This document shows positions 26,234 to 33,575 of a stretch of 43,839 nucleotides of DNA, one piece after another. The notes beneath the pieces are model-generated. The model saw only the letters and a program-made list of their open reading frames with translations. It had not been told where the DNA came from and did no database searches. The position numbers were made by a program, and so were the translations under genes. The stretch's first letter is position 1. Each line of letters opens with the position of its first letter. Origin of the DNA: Verrucomicrobiales bacterium (GTDB lineage: Bacteria; Verrucomicrobiota; Verrucomicrobiia; Limisphaerales; J093); NCBI GenBank assembly GCA_015075445.1, contig JABTUJ010000051.1, forward strand, positions 1-43,839. The letters run 5' to 3'.

Positions 26234-26706
26234 GCGGACAACAAGTGATGCCGGCTCAGTATCGCCGTCAAGCGGTCCCGATCCATGGCCACCCGCCCCG
26301 CCATAGACGCCAACCGCTCCCGGTCCTTCGGCCGGTTGGTCTGGACCATGATTGCGAGCAGGTGCTCGACGGTCAGCACGCGCGCGGGTACTCCGTCGAA
26401 CGACCGTTCCTCGGCCTGCTCGACCGCCTCGGTCACCAACTCATTGTAGGCCGGGATAAACTGCACTGGCACCCCGCCAATAACGACAGCCTCCGCTTCA
26501 GCTTGGTATCCGCGCGCTCGGAGCGAGCCATAGACCGGCTCCAGGCTCACCAGCAGCCCCGACTGAGGCAGGAGACAAAAGACATCCAGGTCAAAGGTGA
26601 CGACCGGCTCATCGTGAAAGAGCAGAGCCATCGCGCCCCCGATTGCTGGACGTCGAATCAGCCCCTCGCGTTCGAGACCATTGATGACTTGCAGGGCGAG
26701 TCTCAT
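26206..26706 (-). CDS. nucleotidyltransferase-like protein (AbiEii/DUF6036-type)
   Basis: 166 residues from ATG at 26706. It contains INGLEREGLIRRPAIGGAMA and PVVTFDLDVFCLLP, the G[GS]...D.D pattern of minimal nucleotidyltransferases with the paired acids in 'FDLDVF'. The middle has GVPVQFIPAYNELVTEAVEQ and VLTVEHLLAIMVQTNRPKDR, also typical of the group. Such proteins occur as one member of two-gene toxin-antitoxin-like modules, and which partner is toxic varies among families. The ATG overlaps the stop of a 41-codon CHAT fragment (ATGA), apparently a fortuitous or relic coupling. Confidence 0.65.
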   Translation of the reverse strand: MRLALQVINGLEREGLIRRPAIGGAMALLFHDEPVVTFDLDVFCLLPQSGLLVSLEPVYGSLRARGYQAEAEAVVIGGVPVQFIPAYNELVTEAVEQAEERSFDGVPARVLTVEHLLAIMVQTNRPKDRERLASMAGRVAMDRDRLTAILSRHHLLSAWKALNFAC

Positions 26707-26828
26707 GGGTTGGCGGCGAGATCGGTCTGGCGGAAGGCGTGTTGGGCGCTGTGTTCGTCGCACAGGCGGAACTCGGCGGTGCGGTTCGGGTGGCCCGCGG
26801 TGATAATGAGGTCAAAGCGGGCCGACAT
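26703..26828 (-). pseudogene. N-terminal fragment of a CHAT-domain protein
   Basis: 41 codons from ATG at 26828: MSARFDLIITAGHPNRTAEF, then CDEHSAQHAFRQTDLAANP and a stop. This matches the first ~40 residues of the caspase-like CHAT-domain proteins that begin 'FDLIIT.G.P..TAEYRLCDE.G.QLAYR.TDF'. The protease domain and the rest (normally 600-1000 residues) are missing. The stop overlaps the next gene's ATG. The 224 bases upstream (26829-27052) hold nothing I recognise. Confidence 0.6.
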
Positions 26829-27052
26829 AAGGACCTTGCCTGGCAACTGACACAGTCCGGCGCATGAACGGAGAGGAGGCTAGCGGGTGCAGGCCGAACC
26901 GACAAGCCGTGGGGCCATGGGGAGGTTCTCTGCCGGGAGGCCCGAGTCCCCCGCGGTGGGCGGAATCAGACGAAGCCAAGGATGCGTCCGCCCTGGAACA
27001 TCACCAACGCACCCAGCCGGGCCAGGAGCGTCCAGCAAGCGGTTGGACCGGG

Positions 27053-27652
27053 TCAAGGAAGCCGTTGGGCAAGATCGGCGTGTGGATCGTATACCTCGAG
27101 GTAACTCCCGGCTCTTGCGGCGAGGCGATCGGGGAAGACCACCAAGTTGGTCCCGCCCGGATGCTTGGTGGAGGCGTAGCGGATGCCGGTGATGCGGCGG
27201 GAAGCATGGGCCAAGCGGCCGAGCAGTTGGGTGGGCGGGCTTTCTGCCAGGACCCACGGACCGGTGACTTCGGGTGTGGAGGTGCCCAGCGCCGTGAGGG
27301 TGGCGGGGTCGGTCAGCTCCAGCACATCGTTCAAGAATCCCTCGACCGTCACGACCACCCAAGGAGCGGTCCGGACGATGGCCGGGCCTCCGGGGAACTG
27401 CACGAGCGCGGCGACTTCCAGGAAGGCGGTGAGTGGGTTGCCCGCGAGGTAGACCGAGTCAAAAAGGCCGGGAGGCGTGAAGCGGGCTCCCATCAGGCGC
27501 GCGGCGCCGCCCCACAGGGGTTGCGGCGGGCCGCTGGATCCCGGCGGTGGGCCGAGGAGGTGCGTGTACCCGACGGCGCGGAACCACGGCCCGCGCGCGG
27601 CGGCCAGCGGGATGGTGGCGAGGGCGACGGCCAGGTTTCGGGGAGGGCGCAT
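27053..27652 (-). CDS. RES-domain toxin
   Basis: 199 residues, a RES-domain (PF08808) toxin. The hallmark block is present as ARFTPPGLFDSVYLAGNPLT followed by AFLEV, which supplies the Arg, Tyr/Glu and Ser residues of the NAD+-binding site. The C-terminal half has GIRYASTKHPGGTNLVVFPD. Characterised RES toxins break down NAD+ (phosphorolysis or hydrolysis). Its ATG overlaps the stop of the ParS/Xre-type antitoxin upstream (TGATG at 27650-27654), the normal antitoxin-first order. Confidence 0.88.
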   Translation of the reverse strand: MRPPRNLAVALATIPLAAARGPWFRAVGYTHLLGPPPGSSGPPQPLWGGAARLMGARFTPPGLFDSVYLAGNPLTAFLEVAALVQFPGGPAIVRTAPWVVVTVEGFLNDVLELTDPATLTALGTSTPEVTGPWVLAESPPTQLLGRLAHASRRITGIRYASTKHPGGTNLVVFPDRLAARAGSYLEVYDPHADLAQRLP

Positions 27653-28122
27653 CAGACCGGCACGCCGGCGGCGGCGCTCTCGAGGATGCGCAGGACCGCG
27701 GCAGGGCGGTTGGCCAGGATGAGTTCGAGCGCGGTGCGTCCCTCGAGGTCGGGGTGCGGCGTGTTCAGCCAGACGCGGGCGGTTTCAGGCTGGGGAAAGA
27801 AGCCGTCGAGGATTTCCGCACACCGTTTGACCGGGCGCAGCGCCGGCTGGAAGCCCGCGGCGGAGGGGTTGCGATGGACGGCCTTGTAATTGAGGCGGAG
27901 GCCCTCGGCGAGGCGCTTGAGCGGCACCCCGAGGTGCGCCGCCAGTTTCTCCGCGTCCACGCGCCCGCTGGCTTCGTCGTGCAGGCCGGGTAGAATGACC
28001 TGAAGGCTGGCGCGACCCCGGAGGAGGCGGTGCAGTTCGGCCTGGATGGCTTCGATGCGGCGATTGAGCCCGGCCACCGCCTCGGGGGCCGCCATTCGGG
28101 GCTCGCTGGTGGCAGTCGGCAT
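27652..28122 (-). CDS. ParS/Xre/MbcA-type antitoxin of the RES module
   Basis: 156 residues. The N-terminal and middle part is helical with a helix-turn-helix-like AAHLGVPLKRLAEGLRLNYK. The C-terminus has the signature of the MbcA/ParS toxin-binding domain: ARVWLNTPHPDLEGRTALEL followed by ILANRPAAVLRILE. It would neutralise the RES toxin encoded immediately downstream and probably autoregulate the operon. A 51-bp dispersed repeat lies ~50 bases upstream of the start, in the promoter region. Confidence 0.87.
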   Translation of the reverse strand: MPTATSEPRMAAPEAVAGLNRRIEAIQAELHRLLRGRASLQVILPGLHDEASGRVDAEKLAAHLGVPLKRLAEGLRLNYKAVHRNPSAAGFQPALRPVKRCAEILDGFFPQPETARVWLNTPHPDLEGRTALELILANRPAAVLRILESAAAGVPV

Positions 28123-28174
28123 GGGCTCAATCTACAGAAAATCGCGCTTTGGTCAACAAGGGGGACAGGGGGAG

Positions 28175-28225
28175 CCCGTTTGAGCTTTCCCCTTACCCGG
28201 AGATCATCTCGGGCCACGGGGCCGG
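28175..28225 (+). repeat. 51-bp direct repeat, copy 2
   Basis: Fifty of 51 bases match copy 1 at 25976-26026, in the same orientation. It sits in the 221-base gap between the znu-locus gene ending at 28344 and the ParS antitoxin starting at 28122. I see no other feature in that gap. Confidence 0.85.
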
Positions 28226-28343
28226 TGCTTTGCCGAAAATCATCCCCGAACCACGTGTAGGAGACGGCCAGGCCCGCCCCATCCTCGGCCTGACCATGTC
28301 ATCCGCCTGTGACGCACCGCCTGGGCTCCCCGACCCCGCCCCT

Positions 28344-29264
28344 TCACGGGTGTTCCGTGAGGAACGTTCCATTCGCCTCCTGCTGAACTTCCTCCGTGTT
28401 GAGCCGGGCGCGCAGGAACCGGGTCGGCTCCGGGTCCGCGGGCAGCGAGTGGAGCGTAAGCGCGACGGAGGCGTGGAGGTTGGTCAGCAGGGTCCAGTCG
28501 GCGAACGTCGCGGTGTGCTCGAGGGCGTAGTTCAGGCCGGGCTGGGCCTCGAGCGCGAGTTGCAGGGTGTCGCCCGGCGCGCGCGTCAGCGTCAGGACCG
28601 GCGGCGGTGGGGCCACCACGTCGAAGAACCAGTCCGTGGGCGCCGAGGCGATGGGGGTGTTGCCGGCGCGGAGGGTTCCCGTGGCCACGAAGCGCAGGCG
28701 GTAACGGCCCGGGGCGGAGAAGGCCCAGTTGCAGTGCAGATGGCTGCCAAGGGGCACGGCCAGGGTGTCGTCTCCATCCAACCCGTCCCGGCTGTTCATC
28801 CCTGGGATCGGTTGACCGAAGGGGTCCTGGAAGAACAAGGCAAAGTGCCCGGGACCTTCCACGGCTTGCAGCGTCAACTGCAACGGGCCGGCGAAGTCCG
28901 TCGCGCGCAGGCTTTCGTTCCCGATGCCGAGCCAAAGCAGTTCGGGGTCCTGCGCCTGGGGCAGAATCCAGGTGGTGGCGCCCGCTTCGCCCAGCAGGTG
29001 GGTGTAAGCGCTGAGGGGCGGGATGGGCCGGGCCGCGGGCAGGCCGACTTCCAAGCGCACGTCCGCCGGATCGGCTTCGCCGTAGTCGAAGTCGTAGTAG
29101 AGGAGGCGCAACTGGCCCTCGCGGTAGACGATTTCGACATGGGTATGCGCTAACGCGCTGGGCGCCCAAAGGGCGAGCGCGGCCAACGCCAGGACGAGCA
29201 GGGTCTGCGTCCGGGTCGGCCGAGGGCACGCTGTCCCGGGGGCGGTCGGCGCAGCCGAGGTCAC
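28344..29264 (-). CDS. choice-of-anchor-M-like surface protein (third copy)
   Basis: 306 residues from GTG at 29264, which overlaps the stop of the upstream gene (GTGA). A signal peptide (TQTLLVLALAALALWAPSAL) is followed by HTHVEIVYREGQLRLLYYDF. The body has WILPQAQDPELLWLGIGNES, LTLQAVEGPGHFALFFQDPF, MNSRDGLDGDD and LGSHLHCNWAFSAPGRYRLR. These blocks fit the choice-of-anchor M domain (TIGR03769 type) and recur in the proteins at 31922 and 36165. The N-terminal H.H and the G.H.H.NW cluster are plausible metal ligands. The C-terminus (YALEHTATFADWTLLTNLH...FLRARL) is the W-containing tail common in exported proteins here. The role is inferred as surface metal capture. Confidence 0.75.
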   Translation of the reverse strand: MTSAAPTAPGTACPRPTRTQTLLVLALAALALWAPSALAHTHVEIVYREGQLRLLYYDFDYGEADPADVRLEVGLPAARPIPPLSAYTHLLGEAGATTWILPQAQDPELLWLGIGNESLRATDFAGPLQLTLQAVEGPGHFALFFQDPFGQPIPGMNSRDGLDGDDTLAVPLGSHLHCNWAFSAPGRYRLRFVATGTLRAGNTPIASAPTDWFFDVVAPPPPVLTLTRAPGDTLQLALEAQPGLNYALEHTATFADWTLLTNLHASVALTLHSLPADPEPTRFLRARLNTEEVQQEANGTFLTEHP

Positions 29265-30304
29265 AGCTTGCGGAGGCGATAGAACTTCGAGCCGGGCTCG
29301 CCGGGCTGGGTGATGAACTTGTTCCCGGTTTGCGCGGCGCTGTGCCCGCCGGTGAGTGTTTCGATGGTCGGAGCGGTGGTCACGGCAGTCCAGGGCCCCT
29401 CCACGGTGGGCGCTTCCTCGAGCACGTAGCCGTCCGTAATCGCCGGCATCATGACGGTGACCGTCTTGGCGACGGTCAGTTCCGGTTCCGGCACCACGCG
29501 ATACCAGAAGGTGACGATGCCGGATTCGAGCAGGGGCGACGGGCCGCCGCTCACGTCCACGAGTTTGAACTTGAGTTCGTAGGTGCCGGGGGCGGTGGTG
29601 GGCTCCGCCCAAACTACTGGTGTGAATTCGAAGCTGTTGCCGTTCCCCATCGTGACCCGGTCGCCCGGATGGACCAGCGCTTCGAGTTGGCTGGCGGTGC
29701 CGACGCGGAGTTCCGGGGATTTCTCGACCAGTTCCATGGCGACGACCACGCCGTCGAGGCGGTTGGTCCAACGACCGCCGCTGCTGTAGAACATGACATA
29801 CTCCGCCGAGCCGTAGCCGAACTGATTCGTGGCCGTGGCCGTGATGTGGGGAAGGATGTCGTGGACGGAACGGATGCGCGGGTCGCTGTAGTTCTCGACC
29901 GTCTTTTTGTTGACGAGCTTGCCGGCGAACAGGCCGTTGGTTTCGGCGACCAGGGTCAGGGGCAACTGACCGGTGGAGGCTTCCGGAATGCGGAAGTTGG
30001 CGTTGGTGGGCACGGTCACCGGTGCCTCGACGGGTCCGGTGTAGGTGTAGATGCCGATGCTGTGGTAGTGATTGTTGAACAAGGTAATGGGCGGCTGATT
30101 CACCCGCTCCGTGACCCCGAGATACGCGTGGGCGTAGAGGAAGCTCAGCCGTCCGGCGTTGGGATTCGGCAAGCCCTTGTAAGTGCCGGAGGCCAGGGTG
30201 GCCAGGCCGTCCTGGCCCACGTAGAACGTGATGAGTTGCGCCTGGCTGAGGGTTGCGCCGAACGAGACGGCGGCCGCCAGGGATAGGATGAGGTTTCTTT
30301 TCAT
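29261..30304 (-). CDS. exported protein resembling all3515-type Zur-repressed proteins
   Basis: 347 residues from ATG at 30304 (GGAG eight bases upstream), with signal peptide MKRNLILSLAAAVSFGATLS. Conserved-looking blocks are YVGQDGLATLASGTYKGLPN, RLSFLYAHAY, NNHYHSIGIYTYTGP, GYGSAEYVMFYSSGGRWTN and GNGNSFEFTPVVWAE. From memory these resemble the all3515 family, described in cyanobacteria as a Zur-repressed PEP-CTERM protein. I cannot confirm the alignment. Instead of PEP-CTERM it ends with a 'YVLEEAPTVEGPWTAV...KFYRLRKL' tail. Its position inside a znu locus and the H.H-rich segment support a zinc-related surface role. Confidence 0.65.
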   Translation of the reverse strand: MKRNLILSLAAAVSFGATLSQAQLITFYVGQDGLATLASGTYKGLPNPNAGRLSFLYAHAYLGVTERVNQPPITLFNNHYHSIGIYTYTGPVEAPVTVPTNANFRIPEASTGQLPLTLVAETNGLFAGKLVNKKTVENYSDPRIRSVHDILPHITATATNQFGYGSAEYVMFYSSGGRWTNRLDGVVVAMELVEKSPELRVGTASQLEALVHPGDRVTMGNGNSFEFTPVVWAEPTTAPGTYELKFKLVDVSGGPSPLLESGIVTFWYRVVPEPELTVAKTVTVMMPAITDGYVLEEAPTVEGPWTAVTTAPTIETLTGGHSAAQTGNKFITQPGEPGSKFYRLRKL

Positions 30305-30339
30305 GCTGTTACTCCGTTTGGGTTTTTGGTTGAACAGCA

Positions 30340-30360
30340 CTGTCGTCTTCGTGACGACAG
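30340..30360. promoter_or_regulatory. 8-bp hairpin in the leader of the all3515-like gene
   Basis: CTGTCGTC (30340-30347) and GACGACAG (30353-30360) form a perfect stem around a 5-base loop, 36 bases before the ATG at 30304. There is no T-run on either side, so it is not a standard terminator. It could be a dyad operator or an RNA leader element in the 145-base gap to the upstream gene. Confidence 0.4.
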
Positions 30361-30449
30361 CGCCTTCGGGTGCGGGCGCCGGGCCGGGGATCGTTGACCG
30401 CGAGTCCGGTCCGGCGCCGATCCTTCTTCGGGAAGGGAAAGGGGTTGTC

Positions 30450-30833
30450 TCATGACGGCTGGGGGGCGGGGGCCAGCGGTCGGATTAATTCCCCACGGGC
30501 GTCGCCGGAGGGCGCGGGCTCGATTTCCTCCCCGCTGCGAACCAGCCGCGCGCTGTTGAACACCACGATCAGGGAGCCGGCATTGTGGAGGATAGCGGCG
30601 ACGATGGGGTTGATGTAGCCGAAGGCCGCCAAGGACAGCCCGCCCACGATGAAGGCCAGGCCGATCAGGAAGTTCTGATGGATCGTCCAGCGCGCGCGGC
30701 GGGACAGCTCGACGAGGAACGAATTGAGAACGAGGACGCTGCCGAGGAAGCTCAGCGCCATCCGCGCGCGCCGCGGGGACGTGGACATCGGCTGATCTCC
30801 ACCCGACTGGGACAGCAACGAGGTGACTTGCAT
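30450..30833 (-). CDS. orphan C-terminal segment of a heavy-metal P-type ATPase
   Basis: 127 codons. Residues ~25-105 read FLGSVLVLNSFLVELSRRAR, IHQNFLIGLAFIVGGLSLAA and GYINPIVAAILHNAGSLIVV followed by FNSARLVR. This is the last two transmembrane helices of a P1B-type metal ATPase, including the 'QN' after the RR-rich loop. The phosphorylation (DKTG), ATP-binding and CPC-type segments are absent, so it cannot pump metal alone. It is either a truncated gene or a stand-alone two-helix protein. Nearby genes are zinc-uptake components, yet P1B ATPases usually export Zn2+, so its presence here is unexpected. The 30305-30449 gap holds only the hairpin. Confidence 0.6.
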   Translation of the reverse strand: MQVTSLLSQSGGDQPMSTSPRRARMALSFLGSVLVLNSFLVELSRRARWTIHQNFLIGLAFIVGGLSLAAFGYINPIVAAILHNAGSLIVVFNSARLVRSGEEIEPAPSGDARGELIRPLAPAPQPS

Positions 30834-30839
30834 GGGGCG

Positions 30840-30944
30840 TCAGGCAATGGGAGTGGGAGAGGTCGGTCCGACCGCCGGGACGGCAGCGGCGGACGGTTCC
30901 GGGGCGGACCGGACGGCGTGAGAGAAAAGGGTGGCCGTGTTCAT
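30840..30944 (-). CDS. 34-aa ORF coupled to znuB
   Basis: ATG at 30944 overlaps the znuB stop (ATGA). The product, beginning MNTATLFSHAVRSAPEPSAA, is Ala/Pro/Ser-rich and lacks a membrane segment. It ends at 30840, six bases before the P-type ATPase-like fragment starts. It may be the relic N-terminus of that ATPase, a leader, or chance. The overlap with znuB is the only support for it being translated. Confidence 0.35.
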   Translation of the reverse strand: MNTATLFSHAVRSAPEPSAAAVPAVGPTSPTPIA

Positions 30945-31840
30945 GCGGCGGCATCGAGGGGGTTCGGAGCGGAGAGGGGAGTCGTCGAAGGCAGGGCCGA
31001 GGCGAGTCGTCGCCGCTCCCGCAGGTGGCGCCAGCCGAGGGCAACGACGAACACCAGGAAGGTGAGCAGCACCATCACCGGCCCCGGCGGGAGATCGGCG
31101 GTGTTGGACACCAGCATGCCGCTGCCGGTGGCGGCGAGGGCCGTGGTGACCGATACCAGCGTGATGCTCCACAGTCGCTGGCCCCAGAGCGTGCCGATGG
31201 CGCCGGGCAGGATCAGCATCGCCGTGACCAGCAGGACCCCGACGATCTTCGTGGACAACACCACCGTGGCGGCGATGAGCAGCATCAGGCCGTAACGCAG
31301 CGTGCCCACCTGGACCCCGCCCGCGTGGGCCAGTTCCTCGTCGAATACCCACCGTCCCAGCCAGCGCCAGTGCGCGATCACCCACGCAGCCACCCCGGCG
31401 GCCAACCCGCCCAGCAGCCAGCACTCGAGCGGATTCACCGCCAGGATGCTCCCGAAGAAGAACGTTTCGAGATGCCCCGTGTACCGCTTCCGCGCTGAGA
31501 GCATCACCACGCCAAACGCAAAGGCAGCCACGTAGCACGCGCCCACGGCCGTGTCCGACCGCACCCGCTGCCGTCGGGAAACCCAGGCCATCGCGAGGGC
31601 GACCCCGCTCGTGAACAGGACGGCGAAGCTGTACGTCGCCACCGTCGGGGTGGGGCCGCTCTGCCATACCCACAGTCCCACCGCCAGTCCCCCCAAACTG
31701 GCGTGGGCCAGGCCGTCCGCGGAGAACGACAGGCCGCGCAGCACCACGAACGGCGACAACGCGCCGCACGCCAGACTCATCAGCCCCCCAGCGATCAGGG
31801 CGCGACCGAGAAAGCCGTATTCCCAGAAGGACTCGACCAT
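30941..31840 (-). CDS. znuB: ZnuB-type zinc/manganese ABC transporter permease
   Basis: 299 residues with about eight hydrophobic segments, an ABC-3 family (PF00950) permease of ZnuB/MntB type. Diagnostic blocks are VVLRGLSFSADGLAHASLGG, SDTAVGACYVAAFAFGVVML and, for the cytoplasmic contact and core helices, LSTKIVGVLLVTAMLILPGA. It would form the inner-membrane channel for metal delivered by ZnuA and energised by ZnuC. It is separated from znuC by a surface-protein gene (31922-32683), with an 81-base gap to that gene. Metal specificity (Zn versus Mn) is inferred from the His-rich ZnuA and the context. Confidence 0.9.
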   Translation of the reverse strand: MVESFWEYGFLGRALIAGGLMSLACGALSPFVVLRGLSFSADGLAHASLGGLAVGLWVWQSGPTPTVATYSFAVLFTSGVALAMAWVSRRQRVRSDTAVGACYVAAFAFGVVMLSARKRYTGHLETFFFGSILAVNPLECWLLGGLAAGVAAWVIAHWRWLGRWVFDEELAHAGGVQVGTLRYGLMLLIAATVVLSTKIVGVLLVTAMLILPGAIGTLWGQRLWSITLVSVTTALAATGSGMLVSNTADLPPGPVMVLLTFLVFVVALGWRHLRERRRLASALPSTTPLSAPNPLDAAA

Positions 31841-31921
31841 GACGCGACGGGAAAGCCCTTGTCACCAGGACGGGGGCGGCGGGGACGCCGCCCCCGTACC
31901 GTGACTTCCGATCCGGCTGGC

Positions 31922-32683
31922 TCAAACGCTGGCCTGTCCTCGGATGGCGCGACGCCGCCAGAGCGCAAAGCCCACCAGCCCCAGTGCGGCCAGGGCCGCG
32001 GTTTCGCCCGGTTCCGGCACGACCGTCACGCCGAAGGCGAAGGTTCCCGAGGCCGACTGCGGCCCGTCGGTCACGTGGTTGCCGTTCCATTCCAGGCCGA
32101 CGTAGTAGATGCCGGGCTCGGTGAAGCCGAAGTTGAAGTGGTCGTGACCGCCCACCGCGAGTTGGAAGCTGTCCGCGCTCGTGATGCCGTCGCTGGTGGC
32201 CATTTTCACCTGCGGATTGCCGAACTGGCCGGTCTGCCAGAGCGAGAAGTGGCCGCCGGCTGGTCCGGAGACGCTCTTCAAGCTCAGCGTGTGCGAGGTC
32301 CAGTCGGAGGAGACCAGTTCCTCGCTGGCGATGCCGAGGAACGGCCAGCCCGAGGTGTTGCCCTGGGGGAGATACCAAACTGAGCCTCCAACGGCCGTTC
32401 CCAAGAAGTCCCACGCTGCGCCCGGCGGCCGCGCAATGGCAGGATGGGGCACGTAGGCGAGCAGTTCGTCGGGCTCGAACTCGGCATCCCCGCCGAGCAC
32501 CGAACCGTTCACGGTCGCCCCGCTATGGATGTGCCAGTGCGGTTCGAGACCGCCGTCGTAACCCACGCCGAGGTCGGCGTGGCCCAGGGTGTAAACGGCG
32601 ACCTGCGCGTGAGCGTCGTTCGCCGTGAGGAGACCGGCCAGGGCGGCGAGGGCCCCGGCCAGGTGGGTTTTGCGGATTTGCAT
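31922..32683 (-). CDS. PEP-CTERM choice-of-anchor-M-like surface protein
   Basis: 253 residues with signal peptide MQIRKTHLAGALAALAGLLT. The mature part has LGHADLGVGYDGGLEPHWHI, VWYLPQGNTSGWPFLGIASE, MATSDGITSADSF and GGHDHFNFGFTEPGIYYVGL, matching the choice-of-anchor M pattern of two other proteins in this locus. The C-terminus is a complete PEP-CTERM signal: VPEPGETAALAALGLVGFAL followed by WRRR. It is therefore expected to be processed by exosortase and attached to or released from the envelope. At least eight histidines lie in HxH-like clusters. It sits between znuC and znuB, an arrangement that points to metal capture at the surface. Confidence 0.85.
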   Translation of the reverse strand: MQIRKTHLAGALAALAGLLTANDAHAQVAVYTLGHADLGVGYDGGLEPHWHIHSGATVNGSVLGGDAEFEPDELLAYVPHPAIARPPGAAWDFLGTAVGGSVWYLPQGNTSGWPFLGIASEELVSSDWTSHTLSLKSVSGPAGGHFSLWQTGQFGNPQVKMATSDGITSADSFQLAVGGHDHFNFGFTEPGIYYVGLEWNGNHVTDGPQSASGTFAFGVTVVPEPGETAALAALGLVGFALWRRRAIRGQASV

Positions 32684-32729
32684 AGCTGTGCGGTTTGTCC
32701 GTTATGGGTTTGCGTTTTCGGTTCGGCCA

Positions 32730-33575
32730 TCACGCCACGGGCGGATGGCCAAGCGGGTCGGGCCCCGGCCGGGACCGGGCACGGTAGCGGTTCAATTCAC
32801 AGGCGTAAGCGGTACGGATGGCGTGTTCGTCGAGCGCGTCCGCCGGGCCATGCCAGTGCAACGACCGGGCAAGGCAGGCGAGGCGGTCGGCGTGGGCGGT
32901 GACCAGGGGGATGTCATGACTCACCAGCAGCACGGTGAGCCCTTCGTGAGCCAGGGCGCGAAGTTCCGCACAGAATCGTTCCACGCCCCCGCTGTCCACC
33001 CCGGCCGTCGGCTCGTCGAGCAGCAGAACGGACGGATGGTTCATCAGGGCGCGCGCCAACAGCAACCGGCGCTGCTGGCCGCCGGAAAGGTGGACAAACG
33101 GCGTGCCCGCGTGGTCGCGCAGGCCAGCCTGCTCGAGCAAGGCCTCGGCGCGCCGGTTCACCCGGCTCCGCCGCGTTCCCCAAGCGGGCCAGCGTCCGTC
33201 CGCGCCCTGGCGAACCAGTTCCCGCGCACACAGCGGGAAGTTCGGGTCCACCGCGACGCATTGGGGCACATACCCGAGGCGGGGCGTGTGTCCGCGAGCG
33301 TCTGGTGCCCAGACCACGCGCCCGTGCGTGGGTCGCCAAAGACCGAGCATGATCCGCAGCAGCGTCGTCTTGCCACCCCCGTTGGGGCCGATGAGACCCA
33401 GAAACTCGCCGGCGTGCACGATCAGGGAGACGTCCTCGAGGATCCGCCGTCCCGCCAAGTCCAGACTGATTCCCTCCAATCGGAGCAGCGGCCTACCCAG
33501 CCGACGTGTGGGCGGCTCGACTGGCCTGTGCCGGCCCCGCGGCAGCGGTACAACGATGGGTGCGACCAGGCTCAT
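32730..33575 (-). CDS. znuC: ZnuC-type ABC transporter ATPase
   Basis: 281 residues from ATG at 33575, which overlaps the znuA stop (ATGA). Walker A is GPNGGGKTT at residues 63-71, the signature LSGGQ at 163-167 and Walker B VLLLDEP at 183-189, followed by a VSHD H-loop. The block LGYVPQCVAVDPNFPLCARE is characteristic of the zinc/manganese (ZnuC/MntB/SitB) subfamily. The first ~28 residues (MSLVAPIVVPLPRGRHRPVE...) form an unusual N-terminal extension before the ATPase fold. It would power metal uptake through ZnuB. Confidence 0.92.
   Translation of the reverse strand: MSLVAPIVVPLPRGRHRPVEPPTRRLGRPLLRLEGISLDLAGRRILEDVSLIVHAGEFLGLIGPNGGGKTTLLRIMLGLWRPTHGRVVWAPDARGHTPRLGYVPQCVAVDPNFPLCARELVRQGADGRWPAWGTRRSRVNRRAEALLEQAGLRDHAGTPFVHLSGGQQRRLLLARALMNHPSVLLLDEPTAGVDSGGVERFCAELRALAHEGLTVLLVSHDIPLVTAHADRLACLARSLHWHGPADALDEHAIRTAYACELNRYRARSRPGPDPLGHPPVA

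Noticed and set aside
30340..30360. Intrinsic terminator after the P-type ATPase fragment
   Set aside because: The stem is good but no T-run follows on either strand, so it is listed only as a leader hairpin.
30840..32414. 524-codon minus-strand frame overlapping znuB and the PEP-CTERM gene
   Set aside because: It is a shifted frame of znuB. Only its last 34 codons, outside znuB, were kept as a doubtful small ORF.
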